Position numbers and translations under genes: made by a program
The notes under the pieces: generated by a model
What the model was told of the DNA's origin: nothing
Databases searched by the model: none
What the model saw: the letters and a program-made list of their open reading frames with translations, nothing else
Shown: one piece after another, positions 25,689 through 34,317 of the stretch
Layout of the letters: every line of letters begins with the position of its first letter
Numbering within the stretch: the stretch's first letter is position 1
NCBI GenBank assembly: GCA_001465025.1
Contig: LNDO01000040.1
Location: 1-41,840, forward strand
From: Pseudomonas sp. Ga0074129
GTDB taxonomy: Bacteria > Pseudomonadota > Gammaproteobacteria > Pseudomonadales > Pseudomonadaceae
Direction of reading: 5' to 3'
Length of the DNA: 41,840 bases

Positions 25689-26818
25689 GCCGATTCTCCG
25701 TTTGCAGCCAGGCAATCAAGCAACGCCTGGCCCATCAATTCACGCCGCCAGCCGCGCAGCGACCCCGGCAACTGGTAAGGCCCATGCGGGTAGCCGGTTT
25801 TCAGCAAGGCTTCGAGGGTTTTCTTGCGCAGCATCAGCTCGGGGGCGGTGTTCAGCCGCTCACCTTCACGTTGGCCAATGGCGCGCAGCTTTTTCAGCAG
25901 CGTCGCAGCCTCCAGCGGCAGTGGTTCAGGCAATGCTTCGGGCCACTCGGCGGCAGGCGTGGCGGCGGCCTGTTTGATCAATTGCAGAATAAACTCACCG
26001 TCCTGACGCACGGTTTTTGGATGCATGTCCTCAATGCGCGCCAGGGCCACCAAGTTATCCGGCTGAGTGCGCGCCAGGGGCCATAACGAATGCTCGCGAA
26101 TAATCCGGTTGCGTGGCTGATTGCGCACACGCGCCTGCTCTTCACGCCAGGCGCACAATGCTTGCAGTACGGCCAATTGCTGACGGGAGAGCTTCCAGGC
26201 CAGCTTGGCTTCGCGATAGGCCTGCTGTGGGTCGGTCTCGCGGCGCAAGTTGTTCACCAGTTCGGCACCGTCTTCCAGCACCCAGGCATATTTCTCGGCA
26301 GAGAGCTGCGCCTTGAGTTGTGCATACACCTCGGCAAGGTGCAGCACGTCTTCGGCGGCATAGCTGACCTGTGTGGCCGACAGCGGCCGCTGCAGCCAGT
26401 CAGAGCGTGTTTCACCCTTGGGCAGTTCGATATTCAGTACCGCCTGCACCAAGCGCGAATAGCCCATGGAGAAGCCCAGATTGAGGTAACCCGCAGCCAG
26501 TTGCGTATCGAACAGCGGCGTAGGCAGGCTGCCGGTCAAGCGCAGGAATACTTCCAGGTCCTCGCTGCAGGCATGCAGCACCTTGATCACGGCCGTGTCT
26601 TGCAGCAACTCGGCAAAAGGCGTCCAGTCGCTGATCAGCAGCGGATCAATCAGGTAGGCACGCTCACCCTCGCTGACTTGCAGCAGCCCCGCGATCGGGT
26701 AGAAGGTGTCGACCCGCATAAACTCGGTGTCCACCGCTACAAACGGCAGGCGGCGCCATGTTGCGCAATGCTGCGCCAGGCTGGCGTTGTCGCCAATCCA
26801 CTGAATATCAATCGCCAC
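25685..26818 (-). CDS. rnd: ribonuclease D
   Basis: 377-residue 3'-5' exoribonuclease that trims tRNA and other small RNA precursors. The DEDD catalytic domain is visible: [16 protein letters not shown] (motif I, Asp-Glu), [15 protein letters not shown] (motif II), and [13 protein letters not shown] (motif III, Tyr and Asp). The HRDC domain follows around residues 205-290 ([31 protein letters not shown]). It is the first gene of a five-gene minus-strand cluster and is divergent from the SMP-30-like gene. Confidence 0.96.
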   Translation of the reverse strand: MAIDIQWIGDNASLAQHCATWRRLPFVAVDTEFMRVDTFYPIAGLLQVSEGERAYLIDPLLISDWTPFAELLQDTAVIKVLHACSEDLEVFLRLTGSLPTPLFDTQLAAGYLNLGFSMGYSRLVQAVLNIELPKGETRSDWLQRPLSATQVSYAAEDVLHLAEVYAQLKAQLSAEKYAWVLEDGAELVNNLRRETDPQQAYREAKLAWKLSRQQLAVLQALCAWREEQARVRNQPRNRIIREHSLWPLARTQPDNLVALARIEDMHPKTVRQDGEFILQLIKQAAATPAAEWPEALPEPLPLEAATLLKKLRAIGQREGERLNTAPELMLRKKTLEALLKTGYPHGPYQLPGSLRGWRRELMGQALLDCLAANGESA

Positions 26819-26975
26819 ATGGCTCTCCCTTCAAGAATGCCGCGCAGTATATATGCCCAGGCACTGTGCCGGGCATTTGCCAGCCATTTACCCCCGGGGC
26901 ATCACAGATGCGAATGAACCCTGTAATCTGGCCAGCCCGTGCATCTGCCCACTTTCATCTCAGGGAATAAAAACC

Positions 26976-28037
26976 ATGAAGAAACTGCTTGGTCTGCTTG
27001 CGGCCTTGATTGCGGCGGCAGCGATCTACCTCGCCGTCACCCCCAGCCCGATTGACCCGCTGGCCTGGGAAGCGCCTGTAATCCCACCGATGACCGGCAT
27101 TCTGGAACCCAACGACACGCTGATGAAAGCCGAACTGCTGGGGCGCGGCCAGGTGCACGGCCCGGAAGACACCGCCGTGGATGCCCAAGGCCTGGTGTAC
27201 GCCGGCCTGCATGACGGGCGCATTGTGCGGATCAACGCCGATGGCAGCGTGGAGACCTTCGTCGACACCCAGGGCCGCCCACTGGGCATGGACTTCGACG
27301 CTGCCGGCAACCTGATCGTCGCCGACGCCTACAAGGGCTTGCTCAGCATCGACACGCAAGGGCAGATCAAGGTTCTGACCACCGAAGCCGAAGGTGTGCC
27401 GTTCAAGTTCACCGACGATCTGGACATCGCCCGCGACGGCACCATCTACTTCAGTGATGCCTCTTCACGCTTCGAACAACCCGACTACCTGCTCGACCTG
27501 CTTGAAGCCCGCCCCCACGGCCGCCTGCTGAGCTACAACCCGGCGTCGGGTGAAACCAAGGTGCTGCTCAAAGACCTGTACTTCGCCAACGGCGTGGCGC
27601 TGTCGGCCAACGAAGACTTTGTGCTGGTCAACGAAACCTACCGCTACCGCATCACCCGTTACTGGCTGAGCGGCGACAAGGCTGGCACGAACGACATCTT
27701 TATCGACAACCTGCCGGGTCTGCCGGACAACCTGCAGGGCGATCGCAACGGCACCTTCTGGGTGGCCCTACCAACCCCGCGCAAAGCCGACGCCGACATG
27801 CTGCACCGCTCGCCGTGGGCAAAAGCGCAGTTGGCAAAGCTGCCGCGCGCTTTCTGGCCCAAAGCCGTTCCTTACGGCTTTGCCATCGCGCTTAACGAGC
27901 AAGGCGAAATAACCCAAAGCCTGCATGACACCAGCGGCACGCACCTGCGCATGATCACCTCGGTCAAGCCGGTGGGCGACTACCTGTATTTCGGCAGCCT
28001 GGATAACGACCGCATCGGCAAGCTGAAAATCCGCTAA
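26976..28037 (+). CDS. SMP-30/strictosidine synthase-like beta-propeller protein
   Basis: 353-residue protein with an N-terminal membrane anchor or signal (MKKLLGLLAALIAAAAIYLAV) and a six-bladed propeller typical of the SMP-30/strictosidine synthase group. Blade motifs include GPEDTAVDAQGLVYAG, RPLGMDFDAAGNLIVADAYKGL, DGTIYFSDASSRF, YFANGVALSANEDFVLVNET, GLPDNLQGDRNGTFWVAL and YLYFGSLDNDRIGKL. In bacteria such proteins are presumed lactonases or esterases; the substrate here is unknown. The start follows CAGGGA. Periplasmic or membrane-anchored location is inferred. Two hairpins follow the stop. Confidence 0.9.
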   Translation: MKKLLGLLAALIAAAAIYLAVTPSPIDPLAWEAPVIPPMTGILEPNDTLMKAELLGRGQVHGPEDTAVDAQGLVYAGLHDGRIVRINADGSVETFVDTQGRPLGMDFDAAGNLIVADAYKGLLSIDTQGQIKVLTTEAEGVPFKFTDDLDIARDGTIYFSDASSRFEQPDYLLDLLEARPHGRLLSYNPASGETKVLLKDLYFANGVALSANEDFVLVNETYRYRITRYWLSGDKAGTNDIFIDNLPGLPDNLQGDRNGTFWVALPTPRKADADMLHRSPWAKAQLAKLPRAFWPKAVPYGFAIALNEQGEITQSLHDTSGTHLRMITSVKPVGDYLYFGSLDNDRIGKLKIR

Positions 28038-28051
28038 ACCCGCCCAATAAA

Positions 28052-28124
28052 GCCCCACGGCCGCCGCTGGCACGTGGGGCCACTCATGAAAAACGCGCCT
28101 AAATCAATGCCTGGCCGCGTTTTT
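28052..28124 (+). terminator. tandem hairpins, second one a bidirectional intrinsic terminator
   Basis: Just after the propeller gene there are two inverted repeats: GCCCCACG (28052-28059) with CGTGGGGC (28073-28080), and AAAAACGCG (28089-28097) with CGCGTTTTT (28116-28124). The second ends in a T run on both strands and therefore resembles a Rho-independent terminator, here for the plus-strand transcript. Confidence 0.65.
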
Positions 28125-28218
28125 GCTGATTCAGATCAGCTTGTCGCTTGAGGCAAGCCTTGCCGCTGCAAAATCACTGCTATCTTGATAATTCCAACCG
28201 TCGATTCAGGCTTTTGTC

Positions 28219-29046
28219 ATGGAAATAAGCGCCCTGTTTTCTCAAGTACACAGCTTGCCCTGTATTCCCAAAGTCGCTCAGGATCTCATCCAACAGTTTG
28301 ATAACCCGCACACCAGCATCGATAACATTGCCCGCAATATTTCCCTCGACCCCGTGATCGCCGCCAAAGTGCTACGTCTGGCCAACTCCGCTCGTTTTCG
28401 CGGCTCACGCGAATCAGCCAGCGTGGAAGACGCCGCCATGCGCCTGGGCTTCAACACCCTGCGCACCCTGGTGCTGGCATCGGCTGTGACGGGCGCGTTT
28501 CAGGCACCGCCTGGCTTTGATCTCAAAGGGTTCTGGGGGCATAGCTTTCAGGTTGCCAGTATCAGCCGGCTGCTGGCCAAAACGCGTGGCGTGGCCGTCG
28601 AAATCGCCTTTACCTGCGGCATGATGCACAACATTGGCGAGTTACTGATCCAAACGGGCGTACCTCAACTGGCTGAACGCCTCAATCAAAACGGTAAGGA
28701 CATGGGCGCGGCCCAGCGTGTGGCACTGGAAACGCTGCAACTGGGCTTTGGCTTCCCTGAAGTAGGTGCCGAACTGGCGCGCCTGTGGCAGTTGCCTGAG
28801 CTGATCCAGCACGCCATTGCCTACCAAAGCCGCCCAACCCAGGCACCGGCTGATATGCCGTTACCGCGGGTGCTGGCCCAGGCCGTGTCGATTGCCGAAG
28901 CGTTGCGCGAATACCCGGGTGATATGAACAAGGCGCTGGAGACCCTGCAAGGTCCGCTGTTTGACGGGCTGGATGTTGCCAGCCTGCTTGATGAGTTGCC
29001 GGCCGTGTTGGAGGCTGACAAAGGCTTTGCTGAACTGCTCGGCTAA
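28219..29046 (+). CDS. HDOD-domain signalling protein
   Basis: 275-residue cytoplasmic protein made almost entirely of one HDOD domain (LPCIPKVAQDLIQQFDNPHTS, ISLDPVIAAKVLRLANSARFRG, AAMRLGFNTLRTLVLASAV, FTCGMMHNIGELLI). HDOD proteins resemble HD phosphodiesterases but usually lack full metal ligands and act as scaffolds in stress, motility or cyclic di-GMP signalling. No GGDEF, EAL or receiver domain is attached. Monocistronic, with a strong hairpin after the stop shared with the convergent gene. Confidence 0.92.
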   Translation: MEISALFSQVHSLPCIPKVAQDLIQQFDNPHTSIDNIARNISLDPVIAAKVLRLANSARFRGSRESASVEDAAMRLGFNTLRTLVLASAVTGAFQAPPGFDLKGFWGHSFQVASISRLLAKTRGVAVEIAFTCGMMHNIGELLIQTGVPQLAERLNQNGKDMGAAQRVALETLQLGFGFPEVGAELARLWQLPELIQHAIAYQSRPTQAPADMPLPRVLAQAVSIAEALREYPGDMNKALETLQGPLFDGLDVASLLDELPAVLEADKGFAELLG

Positions 29047-29053
29047 GTAAAAC

Positions 29054-29082
29054 AGCCTTGAGTGCGCAATGCACTCAAGGCT
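29054..29082 (-). terminator. shared hairpin terminator between convergent genes
   Basis: A perfect 12-bp stem (AGCCTTGAGTGC at 29054-29065, GCACTCAAGGCT at 29071-29082) with a five-base loop sits between two convergent genes. On the minus strand it is followed by GTTTTACTT, so it best terminates the methyltransferase transcript; the plus-strand side has no T run. Confidence 0.7.
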
Positions 29083-29086
29083 CCCG

Positions 29087-29764
29087 CTACTTGGTGGCAA
29101 TCCAGATGGTGTGCCGGGTGCCCTTGTTACCGTGGGCATACACCTGAACTTCCTCAACCTTGAAGCCTGCTTTGCGTACTTTATCGCTGAACAGCCGGTC
29201 CGCACTGGCTGACCAAACCGCCAGCACGCCTTTATTGCGCAGCGCCTGATGGCAACGTTGCAGACCCTGAGCAGAGTACAGCCATGAGTTACGCTTCTGC
29301 GTCAGCCCCTCAGGGCCGTTATCCACATCCAGCATGATCGCGTCATAACGCTGATCAGCGTTTTTCAGGCAATTGGCCACATCGTCCTGAATCACCCGTG
29401 TACGGGGGTCGAGAATTGGATAACCCGCTTTAGCGCCCAAAGGCCCACGGTTCCACTCCACCACCCCAGGCACCAGTTCAGCCACTTCTACTTCAGCGGT
29501 TTTACCGAGGTTTTGCAGGGCCGCCGCCAGGGTAAAGCCCATGCCTAGCCCACCAATCAACACGCGTGAATCGGGCCGGCCTGCGACTTTCTTGCAGGGG
29601 ATGGCCGCCAGAGCGTCTTCTGAGCCATGCATGCGCGTGTTCATCAACTGACCGCCATCGCCGCCAGCAATCTTGATGACAAAGTCCTCACCGTACTCAA
29701 ACAAGCACAGCGCACCGGAGCCATCGGGAATCGGGGCGGTGTCGAGCAAAACGAAACGCTTCAT
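29087..29764 (-). CDS. spermidine synthase-like methyltransferase-fold protein
   Basis: 225-residue protein with a class I SAM/dcSAM-binding fold. It has VLIGGLGMGFTLAAAL (glycine motif), VEVAELVPGVVEWNRG (acidic loop end), and YDAIMLDVDNGPEGL (motif where spermidine synthase has its catalytic Asp). The N-terminal beta domain is short (MKRFVLLDTAPIPDGSG), so it belongs to the spermidine-synthase-like group whose activity is unproven. The ATG at 29764 gives a family-like start; the longer frame to 30133 runs over sseA and is rejected. It is divergent from sseA. Confidence 0.85.
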   Translation of the reverse strand: MKRFVLLDTAPIPDGSGALCLFEYGEDFVIKIAGGDGGQLMNTRMHGSEDALAAIPCKKVAGRPDSRVLIGGLGMGFTLAAALQNLGKTAEVEVAELVPGVVEWNRGPLGAKAGYPILDPRTRVIQDDVANCLKNADQRYDAIMLDVDNGPEGLTQKRNSWLYSAQGLQRCHQALRNKGVLAVWSASADRLFSDKVRKAGFKVEEVQVYAHGNKGTRHTIWIATK

Positions 29765-29926
29765 GGGCGATGGCAACCTGCGGCAGGGCAAAATGGGCAG
29801 GCAGCATGCACACAATCGGACAAAGATGCAGCGCCATCCGCGAGAAAATCTTCGCGTAATGCTTTCTCGACCCCGCAGACGACGGTTTATGATGCCGACT
29901 GCCCTTTTGCCCACAGGATGACCGGC

Positions 29927-30781
29927 ATGCCACTCGCTCAACTGATCAGCGCCGCGCAACTGCAACAACGCCTGGCCGAACCCAACTTGCTGCTTCTCGA
30001 CTGCCGCTTTGCCCTGGAAGACACAGGCTATGGCGAGCGCAGCTTTGCTGAAGGGCATATCCCGGGCGCACAGTTTGCTGATCTGGAGCGCGATCTCTCG
30101 GGGCCCATCATTAAAGGCGTTACAGGCCGTCACCCGCTGCCAGAACCGGCGCAGTTACTCAATCGCTTGCGCGCCTGGGGGCTCAACCGCGACACGGAAG
30201 TGGTGCTCTACGACGACGGCCACAACGCATTTGCCAGTCGAGCCTGGTGGCTGCTGGCGTGGCTGGGCAAGCAAGATGGGGTTTACCTGCTGGATGGCGG
30301 CCTGAAGGCCTGGCGCGAGGCCGGCGGAGCCTTGACTCAAGACATCCAACCTGGCGAAGCGGGCCACTTTAGCGGCACGGCCGACAGCAGCTTGGTGATC
30401 AGCGGCGCACAACTGCATAAGCGTCTTAAGGATGCCCACATGACCCTGCTCGACGCCCGCGGATTACCGCGCTTCAGAGGTGAAGTGGAGCCCATCGACC
30501 CAATTGCCGGGCATATCCCCGGTGCACAATGCGCCGCCTTCACCGACAACCTGGACAGCGACGGCCACTTCCTCAAGCCAGCGTTACTGCGTCAACGCTT
30601 TGCCGCCCAACTGGGCGAACGCGCAGCCACTGAACTGGTGGCCTACTGCGGCTCCGGCGTCACGGCCTGCCATAACCTGTTCGCCCTATGCCTGGCGGGC
30701 TATCCACTCGGCGCACTGTATGCCGGTTCTTGGAGCGAGTGGATTACCGACGCTAAACGCCCAATTGCCACCGGTGACTAA
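29927..30781 (+). CDS. sseA: 3-mercaptopyruvate/thiosulfate sulfurtransferase
   Basis: 284-residue protein with two rhodanese domains. The first, inactive one has LLLLDCRFALEDTGYGERSFAEGHIPGAQFADLERDLS. The second carries the active-site loop YCGSGVTACHN with Cys241. The CGSGVTA loop is typical of mercaptopyruvate sulfurtransferases of the SseA type. It transfers sulfane sulfur to thiols or cyanide in the cytoplasm. The start at 29927 (MPLAQLISA) has AGGATGA upstream; an in-frame ATG at 29918 would add three residues. Confidence 0.93.
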   Translation: MPLAQLISAAQLQQRLAEPNLLLLDCRFALEDTGYGERSFAEGHIPGAQFADLERDLSGPIIKGVTGRHPLPEPAQLLNRLRAWGLNRDTEVVLYDDGHNAFASRAWWLLAWLGKQDGVYLLDGGLKAWREAGGALTQDIQPGEAGHFSGTADSSLVISGAQLHKRLKDAHMTLLDARGLPRFRGEVEPIDPIAGHIPGAQCAAFTDNLDSDGHFLKPALLRQRFAAQLGERAATELVAYCGSGVTACHNLFALCLAGYPLGALYAGSWSEWITDAKRPIATGD

Positions 30782-30976
30782 CTCGGCTTTCACACGCTTA
30801 AGCACTATTCGCAATATGGGCAATAACCGAAAGCTGAAAACAGTTTAAAAACAGCCCTTTACAGCATAAAGGTCGCACTAGACTTCAACACAAGCGGCTA
30901 AGCCCGCTTGCGGTGGGGCCTTTACACCAAACAGTCATTACCAGCGCCCCATCGGTCATCTGCCGCCGAGGGCTTT

Positions 30977-31456
30977 ATGGGAATCGCTGCCTGCGAGCTA
31001 ACTCAGTACGTTATTCGCCCCACCCTGCTCTACTTGGACCGTTACTCCAGTGCAGCAGAAGCGCTGCTACTGGGCGCGGCGGCTAGTCAATCGGGCCTGG
31101 GTGCGGCCCTTGATGACAAATACGGCCATGGCCTTTACCGCATCACCGCCCACAGCCATCAACAGCTCTGGGACAACCACCTGGCTCTTGACCCAGATCT
31201 CGCCAGCCAAGTGCGCGGCCTGGCCAGCCAACACGCCTTCCTCACCGCGCCGCACCTCGAATTAACCGTCAACCTTCGCTACGCCACGGCCATCGCCTGG
31301 ATGCTGATTGAAACCGAGCACCTCGAACTGCCCGCCGCCGACGACCTGCTCGGCATGGCGCACCTGTGGCGACGTGTATTCAAGCCCCACGGTCGCACCC
31401 AGGACTTTATCGTCGCGTGGCAGCGCTGCGTGGCAAAACACCGTCAGGTCGCCTGA
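30977..31456 (+). CDS. lysozyme-like, phage-related protein of unknown function
   Basis: 159-residue protein that I connect, from memory and with moderate confidence, to a family of phage or prophage proteins with a lysozyme-like fold. Their conserved pattern is 'AAE-LLLGTA-ESGLG' followed by 'GLYQI-P-TH-D-WDN'. Here the matching regions are SAAEALLLGAAASQSGLG (residues 25-41), GHGLYRITAHSHQQLWDN and ELTVNLRYATAIAWM. The position where relatives carry a catalytic-type glutamate appears to be Gln38. There is no signal peptide and no other phage gene around it. The start at 30977 follows GAGGG. A 7-bp inverted repeat (CAAGCGG/CCGCTTG, 30891-30910) lies upstream. Confidence 0.75.
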   Translation: MGIAACELTQYVIRPTLLYLDRYSSAAEALLLGAAASQSGLGAALDDKYGHGLYRITAHSHQQLWDNHLALDPDLASQVRGLASQHAFLTAPHLELTVNLRYATAIAWMLIETEHLELPAADDLLGMAHLWRRVFKPHGRTQDFIVAWQRCVAKHRQVA

Positions 31457-31536
31457 CAGCCTCGCCACTAAGCCAACACTGCGCGATCCAACACCGCGTT
31501 TAGAGCAACCGATTGAACAAAATCGTAAGCGGCTAT

Positions 31537-31546
31537 GACCTAGGTC
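31537..31546. promoter_or_regulatory. palindrome upstream of ppk2
   Basis: A perfect 10-bp palindrome, GACCTAGGTC, lies about 90 bp before the ppk2 start within an otherwise unremarkable 178-bp intergenic space. It could be a dimeric regulator site; no consensus that I know fits it with confidence, and no PHO box was seen. Confidence 0.3.
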
Positions 31547-31634
31547 TATGTTTGCTACCGGTCACAGCGCGACTATCTCAAAGATAAGTACCGCGTGCCT
31601 TGCGGTGAGTGATTAGCCATTCAGAGAGATGCCC

Positions 31635-32825
31635 ATGAGCGAAACGCCTACTGACACCGTAACCACTACCACCACGCCTGAAACAATAAAGCCTGCGGCG
31701 CGCCGTTCACGTCGCGCGCCTGCTCGCAAGCAGCCTGAGACCGTCGATGACGGCATTCTCGCAGGCGCGCAGTTGCAAGCGAAAATGGTCGATGAGTCGA
31801 TCAAGGCCTCCCGCGCATCAACGTCCGTGGCGGTTGAGGACATCCTTGCGCACATCAACCCCACCGATGCCCCCGCCATGCGCGACACGCTGGAAACCTT
31901 TATCAACGGTCTTTCCGGTGATGATTCAGACGCGCTGCGCAAGGCCTTGCTTGATGATGCAATCGCACCCAGCCAATCCGTCGAGAAAACTGACCCAGAT
32001 GACGAATTGGCTCCCGATTGGCGCCAAGGGAACTATCCGTATAAAAACCTGCTGTCACGCAAGCGCTATGAACAGGAGAAGTACCACCTGCAAGTTGAAC
32101 TGCTCAAGCTGCAAGCTTGGGTGAAGGAAACCGGCCAGAAGCTGGTCATTCTCTTTGAGGGCCGCGACGCCGCCGGCAAGGGTGGCTCGATCAAGCGTGT
32201 TATGGAGCACCTCAACCCTCGTGGCGCACGCATCGTGGCACTGGAAAAGCCCACTGAAGCCGAACGTGGACAATGGTATTTCCAGCGTTATGTGCAGCAT
32301 CTGCCTACGGCCGGCGAGATCGTTATGTTTGACCGCTCCTGGTACAACCGCGCCGGGGTCGAGCGCGTCATGGGCTTCTGTTCGGAGAAGGAATACCTGG
32401 AGTTTATGCGCCAGGCACCGGAGTTTGAACGCATGCTGGTGCATAACAACGTACACCTGATTAAGTTCTGGTTCTCGGTCAGCCGCAAGGAACAACGTCG
32501 CCGCTTCAAGGAGCGTGAAAAACACCCGCTCAAGCAGTGGAAACTCAGCCCAATCGACTTGGCCTCGCTGGACAAGTGGGATGACTACACCAAGGCCAAA
32601 GAGGCGATGTTCTTCTACACCGACACCGCCGATGCGCCGTGGACCGTGATCAAATCCAACTGCAAAAAACGCGCGCGTCTAAACGCCATGCGTTATGTGC
32701 TGCACAAGCTGCCCTACACCGGCAAGGATTTGCAGCAACTCGACAGCCTGGACCCACTGATCGTCGGGCGTGCCAATGTGGTGTACGAACATGGTGAGAA
32801 AGCCATGAACGTGGCCCTTCTCTGA
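31635..32825 (+). CDS. ppk2: polyphosphate kinase 2
   Basis: 396-residue PPK2-family enzyme that transfers phosphate between polyphosphate and nucleotides (typically making GTP or ATP from the diphosphate). After a ~120-residue low-complexity, Ala/Thr/Arg-rich N-terminal extension the core begins (YPYKNLLSRKRYE). It has Walker A FEGRDAAGKGGSIKRV, the lid region EKPTEAERGQWYFQRY, Walker B-like MFDRSWYNRAGVERVMGFC, and WFSVSRKEQRRRF. A single PPK2 core is present. The start MSETPTDT has AGAGAG upstream; an ATG six bases earlier is possible. It converges with the diguanylate cyclase gene. Confidence 0.94.
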   Translation: MSETPTDTVTTTTTPETIKPAARRSRRAPARKQPETVDDGILAGAQLQAKMVDESIKASRASTSVAVEDILAHINPTDAPAMRDTLETFINGLSGDDSDALRKALLDDAIAPSQSVEKTDPDDELAPDWRQGNYPYKNLLSRKRYEQEKYHLQVELLKLQAWVKETGQKLVILFEGRDAAGKGGSIKRVMEHLNPRGARIVALEKPTEAERGQWYFQRYVQHLPTAGEIVMFDRSWYNRAGVERVMGFCSEKEYLEFMRQAPEFERMLVHNNVHLIKFWFSVSRKEQRRRFKEREKHPLKQWKLSPIDLASLDKWDDYTKAKEAMFFYTDTADAPWTVIKSNCKKRARLNAMRYVLHKLPYTGKDLQQLDSLDPLIVGRANVVYEHGEKAMNVALL

Positions 32826-32949
32826 CGGACATTAGTCAGCGGGTGCAGCGCCAATTGAACTGCACGCGCATCAGATGGGGCGCTAACAAACGCCCACCGC
32901 AGGCAGTTGGACAATGAAGCTAGGACAATAGCGCCCGGTCAAAACCTTT

Positions 32950-32996
32950 TTACGGCTGTTAACAATCATTTGGGACTTGCGCTGTTAACGCCGTAA
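32950..32996. repeat. imperfect long inverted repeat between ppk2 and the diguanylate cyclase gene
   Basis: TTACGGCTGTTAACA (32950-32964) is repeated in inverted orientation as TGTTAACGCCGTAA (32983-32996), differing by one unpaired base, with an 18-base spacer. Each arm contains the self-complementary GTTAAC. It lies between convergent genes and could cap both transcripts, but neither side has a T run, so a regulator site or mobile-repeat remnant is also possible. Confidence 0.6.
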
Positions 32997-33031
32997 TGCA
33001 GACCCAGGTCGTTGTTCAACAGCCTGCGTGG

Positions 33032-34219
33032 CTAGCCGACCTCCACCCGGTTGCGGCCATTGGCCTTGGCCCGATACAGGGCTTGGTCGGTGCGCTGATA
33101 GAGGCTACTAGGGGTGTCATCTGGCAGGCTAAAACTGGCGCCCATGCTCGCAGTCATCACCTTAAGCGGGCTTTGCTGATGCTCAATGGCAAGCTCACTC
33201 TGGATCGCCTGACGAATGCTTTCACAGGTATTGGCCAGGTAAGCGCGGTCCGGATTGCGCAGCACCAAGGCAAACTCTTCGCCCCCCAAGCGGGCAGCAA
33301 AATCCAGTTCACGGCGCGGATGGCTGGCCAGCACGCCGGCAATGCGCTGCAAAGCAAGGTCACCAGCCGGATGGCCGTAGCAGTCGTTGTAGGCTTTGAA
33401 GTAATCGAGATCAAGCATGATCAGGGCAATGCATGTTCGCTCGCGTTGCGCTTCCTGTAAGGCTCTTGCCAACAGCAAATCAAAACTGCGGCGGTTATAA
33501 AGCTGCGTGAGTCCGTCGGTATCGGCCATATTGCGCAAGGCACGTTTAGTCAGGAATAACACTCGCATGGAGTGTTCCTGACAATAACCCGCCGTGGCTG
33601 CGGCGACAGTCGCCACCAGCAGGTAGGTGGCAGACACATGAAACTGCATGCGCGGGGCAGAAGGCGTGGCCAGGTAAAAGGCCAGAACTGAACAGGCCAA
33701 GGTGCCGATACCCAAATAGAGGCTGTAGCGATAGCTGTAACCCAGCGGCACGAAGATCGCCATCTGAATCAGAATCATGCCCTCCATGCCATAGGGCAGT
33801 TGCATTTGCTCAAGCACTTGGTGATACAGCAGCGTCACCATCAACATGGCAAGACTCAAACTGCACAGTGCAATGGGTATCCAACGATATCCCGTGGCCA
33901 CATCGTTGGATTTAAGAACCCGGTAAGCGCCGAACAAAACGATCAACAACGCGCACAAGCGAGCCAGCATGGCTGGTAGGGTTGCCGGGTTATCGCCCGT
34001 GCTATACAGCAGCATCAGATCGAAGGCAAAAAAGGCAAAAATACTGGCAATCAGTAGGCTGACGGCGACACGGCGCGCCTGCTGATAACTGCGGTAAGAG
34101 AACTCGCGGTACTCCGCCTCAAGTTCAGGCACAAAGTGACGCAGAGCGAAGCTGTTGCGTAGTGGCTGGTGATCATCCATCAGCTCAATAACAGTGGACG
34201 ATTGGGGCTTTAAAAGCAT
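33032..34219 (-). CDS. membrane-bound diguanylate cyclase (GGDEF)
   Basis: 395-residue cyclic di-GMP synthase. The N-terminal ~215 residues hold five or six membrane segments (such as AVSLLIASIFAFFAFDLMLLY, LARLCALLIVLFGAY, IALCSLSLAMLMVTLLY). The GGDEF domain follows with DGLTQLYNRRSFD, LDLDYFKAYNDCYGHPAGD and the active-site GGEEF. An inhibitory RELD motif sits five residues before GGEEF, the position of the allosteric I-site, so product inhibition is likely. No EAL domain is present. The start at MLLKPQSS (34219) has GAGGT upstream. The membrane part is not a sensor class I can name with confidence. Confidence 0.93.
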   Translation of the reverse strand: MLLKPQSSTVIELMDDHQPLRNSFALRHFVPELEAEYREFSYRSYQQARRVAVSLLIASIFAFFAFDLMLLYSTGDNPATLPAMLARLCALLIVLFGAYRVLKSNDVATGYRWIPIALCSLSLAMLMVTLLYHQVLEQMQLPYGMEGMILIQMAIFVPLGYSYRYSLYLGIGTLACSVLAFYLATPSAPRMQFHVSATYLLVATVAAATAGYCQEHSMRVLFLTKRALRNMADTDGLTQLYNRRSFDLLLARALQEAQRERTCIALIMLDLDYFKAYNDCYGHPAGDLALQRIAGVLASHPRRELDFAARLGGEEFALVLRNPDRAYLANTCESIRQAIQSELAIEHQQSPLKVMTASMGASFSLPDDTPSSLYQRTDQALYRAKANGRNRVEVG

Positions 34220-34317
34220 AGGCAACCTCACAGCTTGGCCTGAGCACGTGCCTGTCTCGATGACTCAAAACGGCCGCACTGTGATTGACAATAGCTGACC
34301 GACACACAAAGCCTGCA

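Noticed and set aside
26090-26917. 275-residue plus-strand frame opposite rnd
   Set aside because: Shadow of ribonuclease D; no recognisable domain.
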